Below are positions 50,438 through 58,181 of a DNA stretch of 64,000 nucleotides, one piece after another (position 1 is the stretch's first letter; every line of letters begins with the position of its first letter). The position numbers and the translations under genes were made by a program. The DNA comes from Acinetobacter proteolyticus (GTDB taxonomy: Bacteria > Pseudomonadota > Gammaproteobacteria > Pseudomonadales > Moraxellaceae), in the NCBI RefSeq assembly GCF_000367945.1, contig NZ_KB849179.1:3143470-3207469 (forward strand), in the 5' to 3' direction. Under the pieces are notes generated by a model that saw only the letters and a list, made by a program, of their open reading frames with translations, ran no database searches and had not been told where the DNA came from.

Positions 50438-52617
50438 ATAAAAAATCATTAGTTACGATACAACTCTTAGATTTATTTGGTAGCCCAATCTCAAAAGCAC
50501 AATATGAAGTAAAAAATCAGAGGACTGGGCAAGTTATTGCTGCGGGATTTACGAACTCATCTGGATGTATCGTTGAGATTAGTCGAGATAAAGGTACGGC
50601 TTTAGATGTTTATATCAAAAGTATGTTTAATGGCTTGATGATCAAGGTACAAAGTTTTGTAATGTCTAGAGATCGCATGCTCGTAAAAATTACAAGCCCA
50701 AAAGTAATGTTGGATTTAAAAACATTAACAAATCAAGGTAATAATGGACAATATAAAAGAAAAACGCATGTTGTAAAAAAGGGTGAAACTTTATTTGAAA
50801 TAGCTCAAAAAAATCATACTACTGTTCGAGCGTTGGAGCGTTTGAATAAAATAGATGACCCCAATAAGATTAGTATTGGGCAAGTGATTAAGTTGCCAGT
50901 GAATATTCCTGCTACAGGAAATAATTCACATCAAGAAAAAGCTAAACAGACCACTCAGCAGAGATCACAACCTTCGGCTAGCAGCACTAAAACAAAAGCA
51001 CCACAGACTCCACCTGTAAGGCCATCGAGTACAACACCTCAGAAAAAGCAGGAAGAAGGAATTTTTGGAGCAAATTTTGGCAGTAAAATCCTCGACCAAG
51101 TGAATGAGCTTTATGAAGAAGGTAAAAAAACGCTGAATGAAGCTACAAACGCTGCTTCCAAGATACTGACAGTGGATGACCGTAGTCAGGATGGTGGTAC
51201 ACCTAAAGCAGATGCTCCAAATTTATGCAAAACCAATCCGCAATGTATTTCAAGTGGTAAGAGTGAGCTTATTCGAGAAGTAAATATTCGTTTGGCGGGC
51301 TTCGGTGGGGCTTTACCTACGGATGAGTTTACCGAACTAACTGCAAATTGTATTAAGCAATTCCAACGGGATTATATGGGGGTACCAGAGACGGGGAAAA
51401 TTTGTGGCTCAGTATTGGTAGCGTTGGATAAATTTTATGAAGAATACCCTATTGCAGGTTTTATGGGGAAAGCTGCTTGTAATTGTGGAAAATGTTCGGG
51501 CTTTGGTAATGGTAATATGGGGGTTCAATCTGGTTCAAATAAAGCAAATGAATATCCAGGATTACACCGAAGTCTAATCTGGATATTAAAGGCTGTAAAT
51601 TTTTATTTAAAAAATGAATTTAAGAAAAAGAAAATCGAAGTGGCTTATATAGAGTCTGGTTATAGATGTATTGAAAATAATAAAAAGCATGGAAGAGCAA
51701 CAGTAAATCATATGGGGTTAGCTCTGGATATTCATTTTAATAAGAATGGAAGTAGGACTCGTGAAGTCAATGATATGGAATTTATTCGAAAAGAAATTAT
51801 GATTAAAAAAATGCGAGCATCAGAAAATAGAGAGGTTGATAAAATTTATTTAGAACCAAAAGTTTTTAATAGTGGAACTTCAGGAGCAACTACATGGGTA
51901 CATTTTGACGTTACTAAATTCTCAGCTGTATATTTTGGTGGAAATATTTTTCAAAAAACAATAGTTGAATTAAATGGCGTTAAAATGTTTACTCTAGTAA
52001 ACAGTTTGAAAGTTCCTAGGATTTTAAGTTGTGGAGGGGGGGTGTCAACACCAAAACCACATGATAATATAGTGGGGGGTGAACTAGTACTAAGTAATGA
52101 TGATATTATAGATATTATGAAAGTAACTGAGACTGAGGTAATAAAGTTTAAAACAGAGAAGTATTTTACTGATCAAGCTGCTGGTGTTGTAGATACTATT
52201 ATGAATAGAGTCAAGTCTGGTGTATGGGGGAATAGTGTCAGAAGTGTAGTCAATGCTGATAGACAGTTTTCTAAAATTACAGGTCCTAAAAGTTTAGACC
52301 CTTATGGTAGTGTTGAAAAAATGCCAATATCGCATGTAAGTACAAGGGTTAGGAATTTTGTTAATAGCTATCTTATAGAAAGAGCAGATGGTAAACTTTC
52401 CATTATTGGAGAAAATCTAAACTATGCAAATAAATATTATTCAGATGCAAAAAATAGAAAGGCATGGGTAGATAAATTTCATGATGAAGCAGTAAAGAAA
52501 GGTATGATACTTGGCAATGGAACAGCTATACATGCTCATGGCACTACGACTGAACTAAGAAATAAAATGCCAAAACCTTTTAAAATAGTTCTCCCTAAAA
52601 ACTTCAAAGGAATTTAA
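50434..52617 (+). CDS. Multidomain peptidoglycan-hydrolase T6SS effector
   Basis: 727 aa from ATG 50434, whose codon overlaps the vgrG stop (ATGA). Domain order: an Ig- or transthyretin-like N-domain (about 5-95) that may dock on VgrG, LysM (about 111-155, HVVKKGETLFEIAQ), and a Pro/Ser/Thr linker. A peptidoglycan-binding domain comes next (about 272-335, IREVNIRLAGFGG). Then an M15-type D,D- or L,D-peptidase (GYRC near 408, metal motif HMGLALDIH near 426-434, WVHFD near 488), and finally a SleB-type cell-wall hydrolase (about 553-625, VTETEV, GVVDTIMNRVKSGVWGNSV, QFSKI). It likely cuts both peptide and glycan bonds. GC drops toward the 3' end. The immunity gene follows. Confidence 0.87.
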   Translation: MNKKSLVTIQLLDLFGSPISKAQYEVKNQRTGQVIAAGFTNSSGCIVEISRDKGTALDVYIKSMFNGLMIKVQSFVMSRDRMLVKITSPKVMLDLKTLTNQGNNGQYKRKTHVVKKGETLFEIAQKNHTTVRALERLNKIDDPNKISIGQVIKLPVNIPATGNNSHQEKAKQTTQQRSQPSASSTKTKAPQTPPVRPSSTTPQKKQEEGIFGANFGSKILDQVNELYEEGKKTLNEATNAASKILTVDDRSQDGGTPKADAPNLCKTNPQCISSGKSELIREVNIRLAGFGGALPTDEFTELTANCIKQFQRDYMGVPETGKICGSVLVALDKFYEEYPIAGFMGKAACNCGKCSGFGNGNMGVQSGSNKANEYPGLHRSLIWILKAVNFYLKNEFKKKKIEVAYIESGYRCIENNKKHGRATVNHMGLALDIHFNKNGSRTREVNDMEFIRKEIMIKKMRASENREVDKIYLEPKVFNSGTSGATTWVHFDVTKFSAVYFGGNIFQKTIVELNGVKMFTLVNSLKVPRILSCGGGVSTPKPHDNIVGGELVLSNDDIIDIMKVTETEVIKFKTEKYFTDQAAGVVDTIMNRVKSGVWGNSVRSVVNADRQFSKITGPKSLDPYGSVEKMPISHVSTRVRNFVNSYLIERADGKLSIIGENLNYANKYYSDAKNRKAWVDKFHDEAVKKGMILGNGTAIHAHGTTTELRNKMPKPFKIVLPKNFKGI

Positions 52618-52618
52618 T

Positions 52619-53347
52619 ATGTTTAGTAAATATGTGGTTGGTACAGGATTAGTATTGTTAGCATTTGGTTCAACAATATCAGCATGTGCGGATAGTTCGT
52701 CAGTAAATTGTAATAAAAATAATGTTTATGAAAGTATACAATGTATAGAAAAGGAAAATAAAAAATTAATTATTAAACTTGATAATGAGAAAAATAGAGA
52801 AAAAAATGATTATGATAAATGGGTGAAAAAAATAAAAAGTAATTGTGAAGGGAAAATAAGTCATATAGCTGGGGAAGGTGCTGGTCTAGTTAGAAATCAA
52901 TGTTATAGGGATGAATATTTATCTAGATTATCATTTTTAACAACTGGAAAATCTTCGAAAGAAGAAAAAAATATTCATGGTTTAGTATTAACACATTTAC
53001 CTTACAATTCAGTTGATCATTTTAAATGTCTTTTAAAGAAAGATATAAATAGTTGTTCTAAAGTTAATTTGGTGAGCTCATCTAATTTGATAAAATTCTA
53101 TCCATCTATTTCTCCTAGTTATGGGGATGGTATTGTTCTTCCAGAAACAGAAAGTGGTAAACAAATCATTATTTCTCCATTTGAAGATAATGAGGATGAG
53201 GGGCCACAACTTGCTATTTTAATCATTAATGCTTTTGGTGTGGAAGAAAAGAAATTTATACCAGCAACTAAAAACGTATTAATCGATAAGAATTATAATT
53301 TAACTTATATGGAAGGAAATAAAGAAAAACGAGTACAATTAAAATGA
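52619..53347 (+). CDS. Probable T6SS immunity lipoprotein with LprI-like N-terminal half
   Basis: 242 aa starting 1 bp after the effector stop. The N-terminus MFSKYVVGTGLVLLAFGSTI ends in ISAC, a plausible lipidation site. The N-terminal mature half has four spaced cysteines (CNKN, QCIEKENKK, SNCEGKISHIAG, NQCYRDEYLSRLSFL) like the LprI lysozyme-inhibitor domain (DUF1311 type). The C-terminal half (from about residue 140) is paralogous to the fragment at 55566. Placement and an inhibitor-like domain point to protection of the producer's own wall. Very AT-rich. Confidence 0.78.
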   Translation: MFSKYVVGTGLVLLAFGSTISACADSSSVNCNKNNVYESIQCIEKENKKLIIKLDNEKNREKNDYDKWVKKIKSNCEGKISHIAGEGAGLVRNQCYRDEYLSRLSFLTTGKSSKEEKNIHGLVLTHLPYNSVDHFKCLLKKDINSCSKVNLVSSSNLIKFYPSISPSYGDGIVLPETESGKQIIISPFEDNEDEGPQLAILIINAFGVEEKKFIPATKNVLIDKNYNLTYMEGNKEKRVQLK

Positions 53348-53382
53348 TAATTTTATTTGTATTGTAGTAAATACGTGAAATC

Positions 53383-53413
53383 AGCCCGAATTTTGCTTAG
53401 TTCGGGCTTTTTT
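53383..53413 (+). terminator. Terminator of the vgrG-effector-immunity operon
   Basis: AGCCCGAA and TTCGGGCT arms around a 10-nt loop followed by T-run, 35 bp after the immunity gene. Confidence 0.88.
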
Positions 53414-53425
53414 GTAAACAAACAG

Positions 53426-53819
53426 TAAGAGCAAGGCAAACTTTTCAGACAGGCGCTGATGTTGCTGGCATTGTCGAATGGGATTGCATTAGCCACGCCT
53501 GAAAATATTATCTTTCAGACCGCTCAGGATATTGCCGAGAGTGCTAGTGGTTCAATTAATTTGAGCGTACAGAAAAATATTATTGGCATGTACAGGACAA
53601 GATCAGTTTGTTTGCTGCGTAAAATGGCATTAGGGTTTATACAGCAAAAGGGAAATTGGAGTTGCAGGCGAGGTTCCGCAATTACCGAATAGATTTAATT
53701 ATGGTAATGGGATTAATTTATATAAAATTTTTCAATGGAGTAATTTTGATAGTATTAAATATAAGGGTATTTTTGAGAATCAAAAAATTATCCAAGGAAG
53801 TTTAGAGTGGTTGAAGTGA
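53426..53819 (+). pseudogene. Orphan remnant of a vgrG 3' end
   Basis: The first part (53426-53670) matches the vgrG segment starting near 49670 (GKIFRQALMLLASPNGIALT and onward), with a frameshift at KNIIG and a premature stop. Then about 215 bp of vgrG are missing and a tail similar to VgrG's VPELPSTPTFSNRLDIYDLF resumes as VPQLPNRFNYGNGINLYKIF, ending EWLK and a stop. The tail differs enough from the present one to be the end of an older or different VgrG. Classic sign of cassette replacement by recombination in the conserved DUF2345 region. Confidence 0.85.
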
Positions 53820-53902
53820 ACAGAACGATTTAAAAGTAGTACTCCTGATAAAATGAAAGCCAGGATTGTGTTAATATTTTAAGAGATAATGGCGGGTTGC
53901 TA
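53820..53902. other. Short spacer in the T6SS debris zone
   Basis: AT-rich spacer between the vgrG remnant and the small lipoprotein gene; GGCGGG at 53891 may be its ribosome-binding site. Nothing else recognised. Confidence 0.4.
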
Positions 53903-54256
53903 ATGAAATTTATATGTTTTTTATTTTCTGTTTTATTAACTAGTGGATGCAGTGCGAAGATAAATGTTAATAGTTTGGATCAAAATCAGCAATGTGAAAA
54001 TGATCTTAATGCTATTGTTTATAAAAATTTTGACATGAAAGAAATTAAAAAGAAAGATATTACTTTCGATTTTTCAGAAAAGGATTACATACAAATATTT
54101 GTGAAAAGTAAAAGTGGGGTAAACAATGGAGCGACATTTGGGTGGATTAAAATTGATAAAAATAATAATAAATTATATGATGTTACTTATGATAATGAAA
54201 ATAAAATTCCAATGAATACTTTAGGTAAAAATAATTATATCGATAGATGTCTGTAG
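53903..54256 (+). CDS. Small lipoprotein of unknown function
   Basis: 117 aa from ATG 53903. Signal MKFICFLFSVLLTSGCSAKI suggests lipidation at the cysteine, though the box (TSGC) is not perfect. The mature part is charged and AT-rich coded; Cys residues near 35 and 115 could pair. It follows the vgrG remnant, the usual position of an immunity gene whose effector was lost. No family recognised. Confidence 0.68.
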   Translation: MKFICFLFSVLLTSGCSAKINVNSLDQNQQCENDLNAIVYKNFDMKEIKKKDITFDFSEKDYIQIFVKSKSGVNNGATFGWIKIDKNNNKLYDVTYDNENKIPMNTLGKNNYIDRCL

Positions 54257-54305
54257 TTTTAGTGCTGTTAAAAGTTTTGTGGTATAAAAATAAGGAGATA
54301 AGTTT

Positions 54306-55001
54306 GTGAAAGTTTTTAATCATATAAAAATGTATTTAGCTATATTAGTGCTAACCCCTATTTTTGCTTGCTCAAGCAGTTCGTCAGTCGCCAAAGAAAT
54401 TAACAAAATAGAAGAAAATGTGAAATCGGTTAAATCTTCAGCATCTTTGAATTCATTTATGAATTTTAATGATACTTTTTATTCATTTAAAATTTGTAAT
54501 ATAACTGGTAAATGTCAATTGAATAAGGCGAGAAGTAATAAAGATCAATATTTTTTTGAAAGTTTTGCTCCTCCGAATGATGAATTTTATTTAAAAAAGA
54601 ATAAGGAGGGGTATGTTCTCTATTATAAAAATATTTATAATGAAGATGTTTTAATGGGGTGGGCAAATTCTCATATTTTATCTGAGAATGATGAGAATTT
54701 AATTTTAGGTATAAATAAAGTGTTTTTGACTATGGGGGGAGTCGATTTTTTATTAATGGGTGATAATTCAAACCAAGTACAATCCAGAAACTATAAAAAA
54801 GGCATTTATTTTTTGAATGATAATTATGACAAAAATCCATACTATCAAAAACAAGAAATTAAATTTACGAAAAAAAAGGATGGTACGATATTTTTAGATT
54901 GTAAGGCTTATATGAAAAATGAAATGGTAAAAAAACAATTTTCTGGAATTTTTTATAATGAATGTTCAGATGAAAGTAAAATTTATTTTAAGAAAATATA
55001 A
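54306..55001 (+). CDS. Orphan lipoprotein or exported protein
   Basis: 231 aa from a GTG start with an excellent AAGGAG 8 bp upstream. The N-terminus MKVFNHIKMYLAILVLTPIF followed by ACSSSS is a signal peptide and possible lipobox. The rest has many Asn, Lys and Phe residues. Not recognised. With the gene before it, a candidate orphan immunity protein. A terminator follows at 55021. Confidence 0.7.
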   Translation: MKVFNHIKMYLAILVLTPIFACSSSSSVAKEINKIEENVKSVKSSASLNSFMNFNDTFYSFKICNITGKCQLNKARSNKDQYFFESFAPPNDEFYLKKNKEGYVLYYKNIYNEDVLMGWANSHILSENDENLILGINKVFLTMGGVDFLLMGDNSNQVQSRNYKKGIYFLNDNYDKNPYYQKQEIKFTKKKDGTIFLDCKAYMKNEMVKKQFSGIFYNECSDESKIYFKKI

Positions 55002-55020
55002 TCTATAAATATAAAATGAT

Positions 55021-55048
55021 AAAGAAGGTCATAAAAACCTTCTTTATT
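55021..55048 (+). terminator. Intrinsic terminator
   Basis: AAAGAAGGT and ACCTTCTTT pair around a 7-nt loop, followed by ATTCTTG. Ends the two-lipoprotein block. Confidence 0.75.
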
Positions 55049-55341
55049 CTTGTTAAAATTAGAGTGCAGTTTGTTCGATATCTGGAGCAACAGTGCAGGA
55101 GTTGATTTAGGGCATCTAGTGGGGCAATAGAAATAGTAAGGATGAAATTATGTATCTATCGTATTTTTTTAAGTCAATTTTTGAAATGTGTATGATGAAT
55201 AAATTATTATAACTATTTAATTTATCTTCAAGCCGAGACACCTGATGCTTACGTACCTAAGCAGGTGAATTGCTTAACCAAGAAAAAGATTAAATTTAGT
55301 GAATGTTATGGTCGTTGTGGTTGATTTTAGTGGAACTTATT
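55049..55341. other. AT-rich spacer with coding debris
   Basis: About 290 bp before the broken immunity paralogue. It holds the effector-like fragment at 55199-55324. A 20-codon frame from ATG 55150 with AAGGATG upstream is also open but too short to judge. Confidence 0.4.
55199..55324 (+). pseudogene. Possible 3' remnant of another effector gene
   Basis: Short open frame with no start codon, ending QAETPDAYVPKQ, VNCLTKKKIK, FSECYGRCG and a stop at 55322-55324. It directly precedes the broken immunity paralogue, where an effector would be expected. No family can be named from ~40 residues. Confidence 0.3.
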
Positions 55342-55883
55342 ATGAATTCATCCTATAGAAAATATACCTATATTCTAGGCTTAATCTGCTTAAGCATTAT
55401 AACTGCTTCCTGTAGCACTGCCTCAGAAAAGAAACATAAAATTTCTCATCAAAACCAAATACATAAAGCTTCATCAAATCCTGTAAAGTTAAAAAATGAT
55501 GATGGCTTCCTGATCACTTCTCTAACTCAAATGCCCATCTTAACTGTATTTTATCGGCACAAAGAATGAACTGCGGCTCAATCAATTTGATTGATAGCAG
55601 CCATCTGATTAAAGTTTATAACTTTATCAACCCACGTTATGGTGATTCAGTCATTTTCCCAGAAACAAGTACAGGCATTTTATTAATTGCATCTCCTTCT
55701 TCAAGTGAAGCTGGAAATCCAGAAATAAATCTGACAACGGTAAACAAGTTTGGCTTGGTTAAAAGCATTACCTTAGATGCATCTCAAAATATTGTGATTA
55801 ATCAGAAGTATGAAATTTTATATAAAGAAGATGGAAAAGATCTAAAACTGAAATTAAATGACCAAGGTGAATTTGTGAAGTAA
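55342..55883 (+). pseudogene. Frameshifted paralogue of the T6SS immunity lipoprotein
   Basis: First frame from ATG 55342: signal and lipobox (LICLSIITASC), then GFLITSL aligned with GLVLTHL of the protein at 52619. The match then continues in another frame as NSNAHLNCIL and CGSINLIDSSHLIKVYNFIN, YGDSVIFPETSTG to the stop at 55883, aligning with NSVDHFKCLL, KVNLVSSSNLIKFY and YGDGIVLPETESG. A small deletion near 55524 therefore broke the gene. The LprI-like region is also missing. The second frame has an ATG at 55566 overlapping the first stop, so two separate peptides could still be made, but loss of function is simpler. Confidence 0.8.
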
Positions 55884-55925
55884 AGCTATTCCTAAGCTGA
55901 TTGAGCCTGTTACAGCTTTTGACCG

Positions 55926-55963
55926 AAAAAAGCTCAGCTAGCTAGAATCTAACTGAGCTTTTA
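55926..55963. terminator. Bidirectional terminator between T6SS island and lipase gene
   Basis: AAAAGCTCAG and CTGAGCTTTT arms with ~15-nt loop between convergent transcripts. Confidence 0.75.
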
Positions 55964-55967
55964 TGGT

Positions 55968-57314
55968 TTAGGTCTCAACAATGCCTTCTAAATCATCAAA
56001 GGTATAGTTTTGAGGTACGTTGATCATATGGGTTTGTACACCGGCTTCAACTTTCTCTTTAGCATCTGGATATAACCAGCGTGTGATTTGTTCGGCCACA
56101 CTGGAATGATACTGAATTTCAAAATGATTCAACCCATAGAAAACCGCTTTATGGGTGTCAGGTAATTTCAATTGGAAACGTGGATTTTGGTGTTCACCCA
56201 AAGCACTTTTCACACTGACCAGGTAATCCCCAATCACAGACAGCGCTTTATTACGTAACTTCTCAAATTCTAAAGTCCCTGCAATCAAGAAGGTATTGAT
56301 ATGCGATGGGAGAGGAGCAGGTTTACGGTTGTCGTCGGCAAAGCCAATACGTGCATCATTATGTTCCCAGTCATCATCACGGACACTGCCATAACGTAGA
56401 TCAAGTATGCCGTTACTACGCACATTCACCAACTGACCTAGCAAGTTGATAAACGGGAAGCCACCGAGTTTGTCTTGTAAAACGAAACCAAAACGTTCAA
56501 GTACTGCACCATGATGTGGCGAACCGATACAAACCAGATTCTCGACCATATGCACCCATTGATACAGATTCTGTTTGCCATAAAACAGGGCACTACGCGA
56601 AACCAAGCCACCCATACTGTGACCGATCAGGTCAATACTGGTAATACGCGGATTACGTTGCACCAAATCCTCTAAGGTATTGGCAAAACTACGGCCATTC
56701 GCAGAAATTCGGCGTCCAGTGTTGTAATTCAAATACAACATGGTGTTGTTATCACGTTGCGCGAGCAAACGCTCACCAATCCCACCATAACGATGATTAG
56801 ACCAAGTTAAATGGTTCATACACAAACCATGAGCCAGAATCACCACACGGCCTGTTAGCTCGCCTTGCTGTAATGAACCATAGTGATCATAAAGCACCAT
56901 TGGTAACGCCATTGGATTGTGTTGCTTTAAAAAGAAATCACCAAAAACTCCATTCAGCGCACCCACTAAAAAATGCAAGGTTGGGGTTAAGGGCTTATCA
57001 TGCAAGACTGGAAATTTTTCAATAATGCGACGTAAATTAGGTGCAAGAAAATGACTGCCATATTTCTGCAGTGCCACATAAGAAAACTGATAAAACTTTT
57101 GCAGTTGAGGGTGCTTTTGTAATTGTTTGGCTTTTTGTGCACTTAAACCGAGCGTTGTCCTTAATACCTCAGTTTGTACCACTTGGATCAGTTCGTGTAC
57201 GCCACTGAGACTGGTACTGACCAGCTGTGCCAAACCTTCCAGAACATCTGCCTGACTTGGGGGCGTGCGATCCCACTTACAATAGGTTTCATGCAGAGGT
57301 GTTAAACTTGGCAT
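55968..57314 (-). CDS. Alpha/beta-hydrolase, lipase-like (PGAP1-type)
   Basis: 448 aa. Oxyanion region VVILAHGLCMNHLTWSNH and nucleophile elbow DLIGHSMGGLVSRSAL with Ser; a histidine is in FYGLNHFEIQYHSSV. The N-terminal 130 residues are helical and of unknown role. No signal peptide, so it acts in the cytoplasm or is peripheral to the membrane. Likely an esterase or lipase; substrate unknown. Confidence 0.85.
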   Translation of the reverse strand: MPSLTPLHETYCKWDRTPPSQADVLEGLAQLVSTSLSGVHELIQVVQTEVLRTTLGLSAQKAKQLQKHPQLQKFYQFSYVALQKYGSHFLAPNLRRIIEKFPVLHDKPLTPTLHFLVGALNGVFGDFFLKQHNPMALPMVLYDHYGSLQQGELTGRVVILAHGLCMNHLTWSNHRYGGIGERLLAQRDNNTMLYLNYNTGRRISANGRSFANTLEDLVQRNPRITSIDLIGHSMGGLVSRSALFYGKQNLYQWVHMVENLVCIGSPHHGAVLERFGFVLQDKLGGFPFINLLGQLVNVRSNGILDLRYGSVRDDDWEHNDARIGFADDNRKPAPLPSHINTFLIAGTLEFEKLRNKALSVIGDYLVSVKSALGEHQNPRFQLKLPDTHKAVFYGLNHFEIQYHSSVAEQITRWLYPDAKEKVEAGVQTHMINVPQNYTFDDLEGIVET

Positions 57315-57576
57315 ATTGATTTCCCCATCCTTGATATATACCGAAGGTTTGAAGTGTTTTTTCTGAATATTGTTTAGATAAACTACAACAAACGCTTACA
57401 TCTTATGTCTTTCATACGTAATTTTTTTAGAATACTGATGAACGGAGTACAGTATCGTTTTTTGTGTCAGACAATATCCAGCTTAAATGTAATTTATATT
57501 GTTATTTGTTTAACTATTAATCAAAATAATGTGATTTATTTCACTTTATGTCAACTCATTGCCTATTTTGGTGCGT

Positions 57577-58167
57577 ATGCAAATTATCTATCTACATGGT
57601 TTCCGAAGCAGTCCGATGTCGATAAAAGGGCAGCAGTTGCAACAATATTGTGCACAGCATGAGGCGATACAGGTGCATTTACCTGATTTAAATCAGCCGC
57701 CCAACCAAGTGCTAGAACAACTCTCTCAGCTTATCGAAAATTTAGCACAGGATAAAGTTGTTTTAGTGGGAAGTAGCTTGGGGGGCTTTTATGCGACATA
57801 TCTTGTCGCTAAATATGGCTGTGCTGCTGTACTGATTAATCCGGCTATGCAACCATGGCGTTTATTCGAAGATTTATTTGGGATTGAACAAATCCCGCTC
57901 AAAGTTACTGCATCATGGACCCTTGATGCCGATCAACTGCAGCAATTACAATCGATTGCTGACACGAAACTGGCGCATGCTGATAAAATTCTGGTGCTGT
58001 TGCAACAAGGCGACGAAGTCTTGGATTATCAGCAAGCTCAACGTTATTATAGTGCAGTTCATCCATCATCATTGATTTTAACCGACGCTAATGGTAATCA
58101 TGCAATGGATGATTTTGAAGAAAAATTACCTTTAATTCTCGAATTTTTATCGGCAGCGATCCAATAA
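57577..58167 (+). CDS. yqiA: YqiA-family esterase
   Basis: 196 aa alpha/beta hydrolase starting at ATG 57577. MQIIYLHGFRSSPMSIKGQQL, VVLVGSSLGGFYATYLV (Ser nucleophile), LLQQGDEVLDY (Asp) and NGNHAMDDFEE (His) form the catalytic set. E. coli YqiA hydrolyses palmitoyl-CoA and p-nitrophenyl esters. It precedes parE by 14 bp, the same order as in E. coli, supporting the name. Confidence 0.9.
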   Translation: MQIIYLHGFRSSPMSIKGQQLQQYCAQHEAIQVHLPDLNQPPNQVLEQLSQLIENLAQDKVVLVGSSLGGFYATYLVAKYGCAAVLINPAMQPWRLFEDLFGIEQIPLKVTASWTLDADQLQQLQSIADTKLAHADKILVLLQQGDEVLDYQQAQRYYSAVHPSSLILTDANGNHAMDDFEEKLPLILEFLSAAIQ

Positions 58168-58181
58168 GGAAGTCAGACCAA

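Noticed and set aside
53459..53692. Independent 77-aa protein
   Set aside because: It is a frameshifted fragment of the vgrG DUF2345 region.
55566..55883. Separate functional 105-aa gene
   Set aside because: It aligns with the C-half of the immunity protein and its upstream frame continues the alignment across a frameshift, so it is treated as part of one pseudogene.
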